Assembly: GCA_023417285.1 (NCBI GenBank)
Contig: JAEZFR010000216.1
Span: 1 to 13,856, forward strand
Length of the DNA: 13,856 nucleotides
Direction: 5' to 3'
DNA from: Bacillota bacterium
GTDB lineage: Bacteria > Bacillota > Clostridia > Acetivibrionales > DSM-1351
In this document: piece after piece, positions 6,574 through 12,715 of the stretch
How the letters are laid out: each line of letters begins with the position of its first letter
How positions within the stretch are numbered: the first letter of the stretch is position 1
Translations under genes and position numbers: made by a program
The notes under the pieces: model-generated
The model's input: the letters and a program-made list of their open reading frames with translations, nothing else
Told to the model about the DNA's origin: nothing
The model's database searches: none

Positions 6574-7890
6574 ATGGGAGAAATTTTTAAGGGCATCGGG
6601 AAAATCAAGTACGAGGGAGCTGCTTCTGACAACCCTTTGGCGTACAAGTATTACAACGCTGATGAGGTAATCGGCGGAAAGACAATGAAGGACCACTTAA
6701 GATTTGCAGTTGCATACTGGCACACATTTGCTGCAGCTGGTGCTGACATGTTCGGTGCTGGATCATACCAGAGAAGCTGGGATGGAATGGATGCAATGGA
6801 TGCTGCAAAGGTAAAAGTAGAAGCTAACTTTGAGTTTGCTGAAAAGCTAGGGGTTCCTTTCTTCTGTTTCCATGATAGAGATATAGCTCCAGAGGGAGAT
6901 TCACTTGCAGAAACAAATAAGAGACTTGATATAATTGTTGCAGCTATAAAGGAAAGAATGAAATCCAGTGATGTTAAGCTTCTCTGGGGTACTACAAATG
7001 CATTCGGAAATCCACGCTTTATGCATGGTGCTTCAACTTCACCAAATGCGGACGTATTTGCATATGCTGCAGCTCAGGTAAAGAAGGCTATGGAAATCAC
7101 TAAGGACTTAGGCGGACAGAACTATGTATTCTGGGGTGGTAGAGAAGGTTATGAAACTCTTCTAAATACTGATCTCAAACTGGAGCAGGATAATTTAGCA
7201 AGATTCTTGAGAATGGCTGTTGACTATGCTAAGGAGATTGGCTTTGATGGACAATTCTTGATTGAGCCTAAGCCAAAGGAACCTACAAAGCATCAGTATG
7301 ACTTTGATGCTACTACAGTTATTGGATTCTTGAAGACTTATGGCCTAGACCCATACTTCAAGTTGAATATTGAAGCAAACCATGCAACTCTCGCAGGACA
7401 CACATTCCAGCATGAGCTTGCAATAGCTAGAATAAACAATATGCTAGGAAGTATTGATGCTAACCAGGGTGATATGCTTCTGGGTTGGGATACTGACCAA
7501 TTCCCAACAAACATATACGACACTACACTTGCTATGTTGGAAGTTATTAGAGCAGGTGGATTTACTAAGGGTGGTCTTAACTTTGACGCTAAGGTTAGAA
7601 GAGGTTCCTTCCAGCCAGATGATTTATTCCTTGGACATATTGCAGGTATGGATACATTTGCAAAGGGCTTGAAGGTGGCTTATAAAATAGTTGAGGATGG
7701 AAAGATGGACGCATTCATTGCTGACAGATACTCAAGCTACACAACTGGCATAGGTAAGGATATAGTTTCAGGTAAGGTTGGTTTCAAGGAATTGGAACAG
7801 TATGCTTTGACTGCTGAAGTTAAGAATAAGTCAGGCAGACAGGAAATGCTCGAATCAATGCTTAACCAGTACATTCTAGAGACTAAGTAA
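6574..7890 (+). CDS. xylA: Xylose isomerase
   Basis: XylA converts D-xylose to D-xylulose (EC 5.3.1.5), the first step of the bacterial isomerase route, in the cytoplasm; it also acts on glucose. The 438-aa length and the N-terminal extension mark the class II (long) enzymes. The catalytic dyad is H100 and D103 in FCFHDRDIAPEG. Metal- and substrate-binding residues are E231 and K233 (IEPKPKEPTKHQYD), E267 and H270 (NIEANHATLAGHT), D295 (DANQGD), D306 and D308 (GWDTDQFPT) and D338 (NFDAKVRRGS). No catalytic residue is missing. AAAGGG (6558-6563) and AGG (6565-6567) precede the ATG. Codon use looks more optimised than in its neighbours (many AAG, GCT and GAA codons), consistent with high expression. 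It follows the XylR-type gene and ends at a strong terminator; no xylulokinase gene lies in the window. Confidence 0.98.
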   Translation: MGEIFKGIGKIKYEGAASDNPLAYKYYNADEVIGGKTMKDHLRFAVAYWHTFAAAGADMFGAGSYQRSWDGMDAMDAAKVKVEANFEFAEKLGVPFFCFHDRDIAPEGDSLAETNKRLDIIVAAIKERMKSSDVKLLWGTTNAFGNPRFMHGASTSPNADVFAYAAAQVKKAMEITKDLGGQNYVFWGGREGYETLLNTDLKLEQDNLARFLRMAVDYAKEIGFDGQFLIEPKPKEPTKHQYDFDATTVIGFLKTYGLDPYFKLNIEANHATLAGHTFQHELAIARINNMLGSIDANQGDMLLGWDTDQFPTNIYDTTLAMLEVIRAGGFTKGGLNFDAKVRRGSFQPDDLFLGHIAGMDTFAKGLKVAYKIVEDGKMDAFIADRYSSYTTGIGKDIVSGKVGFKELEQYALTAEVKNKSGRQEMLESMLNQYILETK

Positions 7891-7925
7891 TTCATGTAGA
7901 TCTAGTTAAATATCTTATCTTAGGG

Positions 7926-7951
7926 GCCACTGCAAATGCAGTGGCTCTTTT
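7926..7951 (+). terminator. Intrinsic terminator of xylA
   Basis: GCCACTGC, loop AAAT, GCAGTGGC gives a perfect 8-bp GC-rich stem, followed by TCTTTT. It lies 36 bases after the xylA stop and is a standard Rho-independent terminator. Confidence 0.92.
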
Positions 7952-8040
7952 AATTGTTCGCCCAGCATGGGCGAACAATTACAGGTGAAAGTCCCCAGTA
8001 ATGCAGGTACCTTGCCACTATAAGGCTAGTGCAAGCCACA
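7952..8040 (+). ncRNA. Structured element resembling the 5' end of a group II intron (fragment)
   Basis: A perfect 13-bp hairpin (7952-7964 with 7968-7980, loop GCA) contains CGCCCAGCATGGGCG. It is followed by AGGTGAAAGTCCCC, then small stems including CACTA/TAGTG and GGCT/AGCC. A CGCCC...GGGCG hairpin followed by GGTGAAAGTCC is typical of domain I at the 5' end of many bacterial group II introns. No domain V (no GTACGGTT-type sequence) and no reverse-transcriptase reading frame follow, so at most this is a 5' remnant. It could instead be an unrelated structured RNA or a second terminator-like hairpin. It has no poly-T tail. Confidence 0.4.
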
Positions 8041-8066
8041 GTAATTATTATTAATTTATTTTTGCT

Positions 8067-8118
8067 TTAAAATAGTTGCGTTAATATAGTTGCTTAATAA
8101 AGTTGCCTTAATATAGTG
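8067..8118 (+). repeat. Short tandem repeat (TTAATATAGTTGC units)
   Basis: Four imperfect units of 12-15 bp: TTAAAATAGTTGCG, TTAATATAGTTGC, TTAATAAAGTTGCC, TTAATATAGTG. They lie in the gene-free stretch 8041-8288 upstream of the DNA glycosylase gene. No function is evident. Confidence 0.6.
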
Positions 8119-8141
8119 AATCATAGTATGGTACATATGGT

Positions 8142-8169
8142 AAAGCACATAATATTTCTGGATATTTTT
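8142..8169 (+). repeat. Dispersed element, copy 2
   Basis: AAAGCACATAATATTT is identical to 4871-4886 and continues with CTGGATATTTTT, close to the continuation of copy 1. Both copies lie in intergenic DNA upstream of a gene. Confidence 0.5.
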
Positions 8170-8288
8170 ATTTAATTGTGCTGTGGGACGAGATAGAGCA
8201 ACAGGTTGCAGCAAGATATAGTATTGATAATAAACAAGATATATTATTGAAATTAACAAAATTCGATATGCTTTTTTTGGAGGAAGTT

Positions 8289-8804
8289 ATGGCAAGTAAA
8301 ACTATTGTAGTACATCCTTTTGAACCAGTTTATGACTGCAATTCAGAGATTCTTATTTTGGGGTCGCTGCCCTCGGTTAAGTCAAGAGAGAATAATTTTT
8401 ATTACGGTCACCCTCAAAACAGGCTGTGGAAGGTGTTAGCCGCAATTTTTAATGAACAAGTGCCAAAGGATATAACACAAAAAACTGAAATGCTGCTCAG
8501 AAATAAGGTTGCCCTGTGGGATGTTATCAAAAGCTGTACTATCACCGGGTCTTCCGATAGCAGTATAAAAAATGCTGTTCCAAATGATATTGGGGAGCTA
8601 ATCTCAAAAACGCATATCAAAAGAGTGTTCACAAATGGCAAAAAGGCTCATGAGCTATACCAAAAGCACTGTAGCGAGTCAACTGGCATAGATGCGATAT
8701 ATCTACCATCTACTAGCCCTGCAAATTCAGGCAATTTTAGCTTTGAGGATTTGTGCAGGGAGTGGGGGATGCAGTTAGTTGAGAAGAAAAAAGGGAAAAG
8801 TTAA
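8289..8804 (+). CDS. DNA-deoxyinosine (hypoxanthine) glycosylase, UDG superfamily
   Basis: This is a base-excision repair enzyme that removes hypoxanthine, arising from adenine deamination, from DNA. The 171-aa product shows the superfamily's two active-site motifs: GSLPS (residues 25-29) and LPSTSPAN (139-146). It also has YGHPQNRLW (39-47), with N44 in the position typical of this branch, and the conserved ALWDVI and FTNGKKA segments. I chose the ATG at 8289 because GGAGGAAG (8279-8286) precedes it and because family members begin a few residues before the H-P-F/G-F-P-P-x segment. The frame is open further upstream (in-frame GTG at 8178), giving 37 extra codons with no ribosome binding site. 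The gene stands alone between xylA and the bacteriocin regulators. Confidence 0.88.
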   Translation: MASKTIVVHPFEPVYDCNSEILILGSLPSVKSRENNFYYGHPQNRLWKVLAAIFNEQVPKDITQKTEMLLRNKVALWDVIKSCTITGSSDSSIKNAVPNDIGELISKTHIKRVFTNGKKAHELYQKHCSESTGIDAIYLPSTSPANSGNFSFEDLCREWGMQLVEKKKGKS

Positions 8805-8824
8805 AATAAATTTAATACCATTTT

Positions 8825-8853
8825 TTGCCTAACAATCAAATAGATGGTATAAT
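8825..8853 (+). promoter_or_regulatory. Promoter of the LytTR/GHKL two-component operon
   Basis: TTGCCT (8825-8830), a 17-base spacer and TATAAT (8848-8853), preceded by TGG as an extended -10, form a near-consensus sigma-A promoter ending 29 bases before the start codon. An inverted repeat TACCAT/ATGGTA (about 8816 and 8845) spans it and could be an operator or a weak terminator stem for the upstream gene. Confidence 0.7.
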
Positions 8854-8882
8854 TTTTGTAATTATACTCTATGGAGGGGCAA

Positions 8883-9578
8883 ATGGAAATAATTATTTGC
8901 GATGATGATACAATTATTTTACAAAGTATTAAATCATATGTGCAATCATTTGATGATAGTGCAAAAATAATTACCTTCCAAAGTGGGGAAGCATTACTTG
9001 AATGTGATTTTTACCAAGCGGATATTGTTTTTCTGGATTATCAAATGATGCAGCTAGATGGCATAGAAACTGCTAGAAAGCTTAGAGAACGTGCTTATGA
9101 TGGACTTATCATATTTCTGACATCTTACTCGGAGAAGGTATTTGAAGCATTTGAGGTTAAACCTTTTGATTACTTGGTAAAGCCACTTGATGAGTCAAAA
9201 ATATATAATACTATGAAAAGAGCCTATCAAGAGATTGAGCAAACATCAGATAACTTTTTTAATTATTCAAATAAAAATGTTACATATAGAATTCCATTGT
9301 CAAAAATCTACTACTTTGAAAGTACGGGTAGAATTACCAAACTACAACTAAATACAGAGTCAATATTGTTGTATCTAAAAATAGGTGATATAGAGGTTTC
9401 CTTGAAGAGTAAAAACTTCTTCAGATGCCATAAGGGTTTCATTGTTAATTTTGAACACATATTTCAGTTTTCCAAAAATGAAATTGTCCTTGATAACAAT
9501 TCTAAGATATTCTTAAGCAAGCTAAAATATAAGGAATTTTCAGAGGCCTTCAGGGGGTATATGAGGAGGAGCGGATAA
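8883..9578 (+). CDS. LytTR-family response regulator (AgrA/ComE/PlnC-like)
   Basis: This is a DNA-binding response regulator of the type that controls peptide-pheromone circuits. The 231-aa protein has a receiver domain (residues 1-~118) with acidic pocket D7/D8/D9, phosphoacceptor D52 (FLDYQM), T80 and K100 (LVKPLD). A LytTR DNA-binding domain follows at ~128-228 (RIPLSKIYYFES, then FFRCHKGFIVNFEHI). The ATG at 8883 is preferred because GGAGGGGC lies at 8873-8880. The in-frame ATG at 8871 overlaps that site and has no ribosome binding site of its own. It is the first gene of a promoter-driven unit and overlaps the kinase gene by one base. Likely targets are the pheromone and bacteriocin promoters downstream. 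Confidence 0.93.
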   Translation: MEIIICDDDTIILQSIKSYVQSFDDSAKIITFQSGEALLECDFYQADIVFLDYQMMQLDGIETARKLRERAYDGLIIFLTSYSEKVFEAFEVKPFDYLVKPLDESKIYNTMKRAYQEIEQTSDNFFNYSNKNVTYRIPLSKIYYFESTGRITKLQLNTESILLYLKIGDIEVSLKSKNFFRCHKGFIVNFEHIFQFSKNEIVLDNNSKIFLSKLKYKEFSEAFRGYMRRSG

Positions 9579-10894
9579 TGGGCATAACTAGTGTATTAGC
9601 TAATGTATTCTCAGATGTTATTAATAGTATTATTTGTATTCTTTTTTCCATTGTATTACTAGAGAGAAAGAAATCATTTTTAAAAATATTAATAGCCTAT
9701 ATTATGGGTTATATTACTATATTAATTATTAGTATATTTTTATTAAATAGTGTAAAAGTAGTTTTACTTTTTTATCATTTCTTGATCTTCTTTATACTGT
9801 TCAAGGGAAAAGTAATGCATCAGATATTTACTTGGATTACTACTTTCTGCATAAGCTACTCAACAGAAGTATTAGTACTAGCTATAATAAATTTAGAGTC
9901 AAGCCAAAATTTTTTTTCCGAGACATTAAATGATAATCAGTATATAATTTTTATTTCTATATTTAAACTTATTATTTTCTTAATAATATTTGGCATACTT
10001 AGAAGTTTCAAATCATATGTTTATCTGAAAATATCCAAACTATCAGTTTCTCAGACATTACTATTAACATCGCTTCCGTTATTTGGAACATTTCATGTTG
10101 CAGTGCTTGATATAGGAATAACTAGACTTGAAATAGTACCAGTTAAAGCATCGGCTATAATGATAATATCCTCTATTACAGCAATTCTTTATACGGCAAT
10201 ACTTCTAGTTATGATTGATAAGATAGTTTTAAACAAGTATCTACTCTATAATGTTCAACTATCCAAGGCTCAGCTTGACGTACAGTTTGAGCACTATAAA
10301 AGTTTAATGGAAAGTACAAAGCACACTAAGCGGCTAAAGCATGATATGAAAAATCATCTTATGTGTATAAAGAACCTGATTGAGCAGGACAAGCTAGGTG
10401 AAGTGAAGTCCTTTATTGGTGAAATAAATAGTTTACTGAATTCAGATAAAAATATTATTAGTACGGGTAATACCATTGTAGATGCAATTGTTAACGATAA
10501 AGCTCATGTTGCACAGTCTAAGGATATAAATTTCGAATTCAGTGGGTGCTTACCATCTGATAATTTTATCAGCCCATTTGATATCAGTACTATTTTTTGT
10601 AATGCTATTGATAATGCAATAGAGGCAACGGAAAAAAGCGATGCGCCCTTTATTAAAATAGAAGTTTTTTCTCAGGGAGACTGTCTAATTATCAATATAT
10701 CGAACTCTGTAAATAAAAATATATCTATAGACGGAAATACAATAGCTACAACAAAAAGCAATGGTTCAGAGCATGGATTTGGGCTGCTAAACATAAAAGA
10801 AAGTGTAGAAAAAAATAAAGGGGAGTTATCCCTAAGATGCAAGAATGGAATTTTTACTCTTGATATTCTCTTTCGAACCATTTCATTACATTAA
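9578..10894 (+). CDS. GHKL-domain sensor histidine kinase (AgrC/PlnB/ComD-like)
   Basis: This is a membrane sensor kinase, the probable receptor for the peptide encoded just downstream. The 438-aa protein has about six or seven membrane helices in residues ~5-215, then a coiled-coil linker (~222-250). The phosphoacceptor motif is KRLKHDMKNHL with H255. The GHKL ATPase domain carries the N box FCNAIDNAIEA (340-350) and G box HGFGLLNI (399-406). As usual in this family, the classical H-E/D-x-x box is replaced by HDMKNH. AGGAGG at 9564-9569 precedes the ATG, and the TAATG junction joins it to the regulator gene, so the two are translated together. Confidence 0.93.
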   Translation: MGITSVLANVFSDVINSIICILFSIVLLERKKSFLKILIAYIMGYITILIISIFLLNSVKVVLLFYHFLIFFILFKGKVMHQIFTWITTFCISYSTEVLVLAIINLESSQNFFSETLNDNQYIIFISIFKLIIFLIIFGILRSFKSYVYLKISKLSVSQTLLLTSLPLFGTFHVAVLDIGITRLEIVPVKASAIMIISSITAILYTAILLVMIDKIVLNKYLLYNVQLSKAQLDVQFEHYKSLMESTKHTKRLKHDMKNHLMCIKNLIEQDKLGEVKSFIGEINSLLNSDKNIISTGNTIVDAIVNDKAHVAQSKDINFEFSGCLPSDNFISPFDISTIFCNAIDNAIEATEKSDAPFIKIEVFSQGDCLIINISNSVNKNISIDGNTIATTKSNGSEHGFGLLNIKESVEKNKGELSLRCKNGIFTLDILFRTISLH

Positions 10895-10947
10895 TAAGAC
10901 ATGTTGTGTAAATTGTATTGAAATAATTTACATATAAATTATCATGT
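10886..10947 (+). promoter_or_regulatory. Promoter/operator region of the double-glycine pheromone gene
   Basis: TTGAAA (10918-10923), a 16-base spacer and TATCAT (10940-10945) form a plausible promoter for the small peptide gene. Two similar blocks, TTACAT-N8-CATGT (10886-10904) and TTACAT-N9-CATGT (10928-10947), are about 42 bp apart, near four helical turns. An inverted repeat GTAAATT/AATTTAC (10908-10914, 10925-10931) lies between them. LytTR regulators usually bind direct repeats spaced about two turns apart, so these are candidate binding sites. Confidence 0.4.
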
Positions 10948-10976
10948 ATTTATTACCATGTGAAAGGGTGTTTGCA

Positions 10977-11114
10977 ATGATAAATACAGATAATTTCAAA
11001 AATTTAAACGAGACTGAACTGCAAAATATATCTGGTGGTGATTCGTATAGAAATATTATTCAAATAGTGAGTGATTTTTTATCTGACCTATTTGGCAAAG
11101 GTGATAAGAAATAG
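10977..11114 (+). CDS. Double-glycine leader peptide, candidate inducing pheromone
   Basis: This 45-aa precursor starts at an ATG preceded by AAAGGGTG (10963-10970). Residues 1-21 (MINTDNFKNLNETELQNISGG) are a classic double-glycine leader: F8/L10, E12/L15 and I18 in the usual hydrophobic register, ending in GG. The mature peptide would be 24 residues (DSYRN...GKGDKK), with I6, I7, V10, F13, L14, L17 and F18 on one face of an amphipathic helix and a near-neutral net charge. It lies directly after the kinase gene, as inducing peptides do in plantaricin-type loci, which favours a signalling role. It could also be an antimicrobial peptide itself. The gene is short enough to be missed by automatic callers. 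Confidence 0.78.
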   Translation: MINTDNFKNLNETELQNISGGDSYRNIIQIVSDFLSDLFGKGDKK

Positions 11115-11252
11115 AAGATGTGAGCTTATAAGGTTAATAATAGAATGATTTTATTTACTAATGGACATACAAATATAGTTCTCCAAGCATGTTATGCAAT
11201 ATGCATAGCGAAACTAATTAGAATCAGAATATAGAAGGGAAGTACAGATACA

Positions 11253-11726
11253 ATGAATGTAGAATACGGAAAAGAATTCAGACTTGAAAACGTTTTATCA
11301 TTGAGAAAGAAAATGACACAACAACAAATCAATGAAGAAATGATCAAAATAGGTAAACTTCTACAGGATAATGAAGCAAAAAAACAGGGTCCCATTGTAA
11401 CAGTTACATTTGCAATAGAAAATGTTAATGGGAATCAAGTGTTAGATATGGAAATACTTGTACCTATAGATAAAAAGCTTGATTTGCCTAGAGAATACAC
11501 ACTAAAACCTGTCTTTAAAATTTTAAATGCAGTATACGAAAGACACACTGGAAACCCAGCAACATTGCAGAATACATATAATGAAATGCTAGCATTTATC
11601 CAGCAAAATAATTTACAACAAATAACTGCTGGATATAATGTGCAGGTCAATGATTTACTTCCGGGAATGACACCTGACGACATGATAGTAGATGTGTATA
11701 TAGGGGTTAGTCCAAATACATTGTAG
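11253..11726 (+). CDS. Stand-alone GyrI-like (effector-binding-type) protein
   Basis: This 157-aa soluble protein has no signal peptide or membrane helix. Its layout fits the GyrI-like/AraC effector-binding fold: a strand and helix (LENVLSLRKKM, then QQINEEMIKIGKLLQDNEAK, residues ~11-44), GPIVTVTFAIE (47-57), an acidic strand ending in VPIDK, and then the pattern HTGNPATLQNTYNEMLAFIQQNN (~98-120), which matches the H-x-G...Y..L..W/FI..N core of that family, with a final V-D-V-Y-I-G-V strand. There is no DNA-binding domain. AAGGGA at 11235-11240 precedes the ATG. Its place between the pheromone and bacteriocin genes suggests a role in sensing or resisting a small molecule or in the bacteriocin system, but nothing shows this directly. 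The family assignment is by pattern only. Confidence 0.6.
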   Translation: MNVEYGKEFRLENVLSLRKKMTQQQINEEMIKIGKLLQDNEAKKQGPIVTVTFAIENVNGNQVLDMEILVPIDKKLDLPREYTLKPVFKILNAVYERHTGNPATLQNTYNEMLAFIQQNNLQQITAGYNVQVNDLLPGMTPDDMIVDVYIGVSPNTL

Positions 11727-11760
11727 TTAGCTTCTGTTAACCATGGAGCAGGAGTTAATA

Positions 11761-11766
11761 TATACT
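11761..11766 (+). promoter_or_regulatory. Possible -10 box upstream of the bacteriocin pair
   Basis: TATACT at 11761-11766 within TTAATATATACT has a poor -35 (TTAACC at 11737-11742, spacer 18), as expected for an activator-dependent promoter. It is about 110 bases before the first bacteriocin start. Weak evidence. Confidence 0.25.
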
Positions 11767-11874
11767 GCGAAGGCATCTGAGGTTTTGGCTTGAAATCTAT
11801 GCGCAGGAGGACAAAAAGAGATGGAAGTGCTTTTGTAGAAAAAATTATTATAAACGAAAGTGAGGTCTTTAAAT

Positions 11875-12072
11875 ATGACTTATGCAATGAATTTGAACAA
11901 TGTTGGTTTTGCTGAGTTGACACGTAATGAAATGGAAGTAGTTGAAGGTGGAGGAATAGTAGCTGCTGTATATGCACTTGGTTTTGTAATGGGTATGTCT
12001 CCATTAGGAGCATTAGTTGTATGTGGTGTATGTATTGCAGGTGGGATAGCACTAGCTGTTGCAGTTAGTTAA
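11875..12072 (+). CDS. Double-glycine bacteriocin precursor, peptide 1 (class IIb lactobin/cerein 7B-like)
   Basis: This 65-aa precursor has a 26-residue leader ending in VVEGG, with the F-A-E-L-T-x-N-E-M-x-x-V pattern typical of C39-processed class II bacteriocins. The predicted mature peptide is 39 residues, very hydrophobic and rich in Gly and Ala. It contains one GxxxG helix-packing motif (G10-F-V-M-G14) and a CxxC pair (C24, C27) that could form a disulfide. The ATG at 11875 has GTGAGGT (11860-11866) upstream; an in-frame GTG at 11860 is the alternative but would consume that site. The next gene starts 14 bases after the stop and also encodes a double-glycine peptide, so the two likely form a two-peptide bacteriocin. 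Confidence 0.82.
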   Translation: MTYAMNLNNVGFAELTRNEMEVVEGGGIVAAVYALGFVMGMSPLGALVVCGVCIAGGIALAVAVS

Positions 12073-12086
12073 GGAGGTGAAGATAC

Positions 12087-12302
12087 ATGGATTGTTCTTT
12101 AAACTATGAAAAAATGTTATTCTCAGAGTTATCAATTAATGAACAAATTATAGTTGATGGCGGTATTAATTGGGATAATCTAGTAGGCGGAGTAGTTACC
12201 GTAGTATGTATTGGTGCTGCTATTGCTGATGCACCTGCTGTGGCTACAGGAGCTGTACTTTTTGGTGCTGCGTATTATATTACTAGAGGTATTATTGGCT
12301 AA
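12087..12302 (+). CDS. Double-glycine bacteriocin precursor, peptide 2
   Basis: This 71-aa precursor is preceded by an ideal AAGGAGGTGA (12071-12080) seven bases from the ATG, so translation should be strong. The 26-residue leader (F12, L15, E19 and V23 in register) ends in VDGG. The mature peptide of 45 residues begins INWDNLVGG, with W3 near its N-terminus, continues with a Gly/Ala-rich helix carrying AxxxA spacings (A19-A23-A27), and ends YYITRGIIG. It has a single cysteine (C15). Leader length matches peptide 1 exactly, supporting joint processing by the same C39 exporter and a two-component pore. It is not closely similar in its mature part to peptide 1. Confidence 0.82.
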   Translation: MDCSLNYEKMLFSELSINEQIIVDGGINWDNLVGGVVTVVCIGAAIADAPAVATGAVLFGAAYYITRGIIG

Positions 12303-12332
12303 ATAACAATAAACAAAAAGAGGTAATAAAAA

Positions 12333-12674
12333 ATGGTAAAGATTTTATATGTTTTGTTGGGATGTTCTTATTTAGTTTCCCTTTTAACACTAATATATTT
12401 TAAAAAAAAGTATGCAATAGTAAACTTTTCAATTATTTTAGTTTTGTCTATTTCCGTATTAAATAGTATAACTAGTTTGCAGGTGTTTATTTCTCTGATA
12501 TGGTTGATTTGGGTTCTAGACTTTAATATTGTTGCATTTATTAATTACTATATTTCAAAAGGGACTATAAATATATATCAAAATGGCAATTTATTTTGGG
12601 GAGTATATTTTTTATTTAATGTATTTCTTTGTCTAATTTATTATTTGGATTACTTTCAAATATTAGTGTTATAG
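12333..12674 (+). CDS. Small membrane protein, candidate bacteriocin immunity protein
   Basis: This 113-aa hydrophobic protein has about four membrane helices: roughly residues 3-23, 28-48, 50-73 and 88-112, with a KKK loop between the first two. I recognise no family. AGAGGT (12319-12324) precedes the ATG, and the gene starts 30 bases after the second bacteriocin gene. Immunity proteins of class IIb bacteriocins are commonly small multi-helix membrane proteins encoded directly after the structural genes, so position and topology support that role. It is AT-rich and has no cleavable signal peptide or cysteine cluster. Confidence 0.65.
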   Translation: MVKILYVLLGCSYLVSLLTLIYFKKKYAIVNFSIILVLSISVLNSITSLQVFISLIWLIWVLDFNIVAFINYYISKGTINIYQNGNLFWGVYFLFNVFLCLIYYLDYFQILVL

Positions 12675-12715
12675 TTTAGAAATAATTAATAAAGAACCCA
12701 GAAAAGGATTTAATT

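Noticed and set aside
6447..6647. Minus-strand reading frame with repeated D-S-L-F-S-L-I
   Set aside because: It overlaps the xylA start, has no ribosome binding site on that strand, and is explained by the 21/24-bp DNA repeats.
8871..8882. Upstream ATG for the LytTR regulator
   Set aside because: It overlaps the ribosome binding site GGAGGGGC of the ATG at 8883 and has none of its own.
11193..11207. TATGCA-ATA-TGCATA inverted repeat before the GyrI-like gene
   Set aside because: The stem is short and AT-rich with a 3-base loop and no T-run; neither a terminator nor a recognisable operator.
11435..12052. Long (205-codon) minus-strand reading frame across the GyrI-like and first bacteriocin genes
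   Set aside because: Low-complexity, His/Leu/Gln-rich translation, no ribosome binding site, and it lies opposite two well-supported genes.
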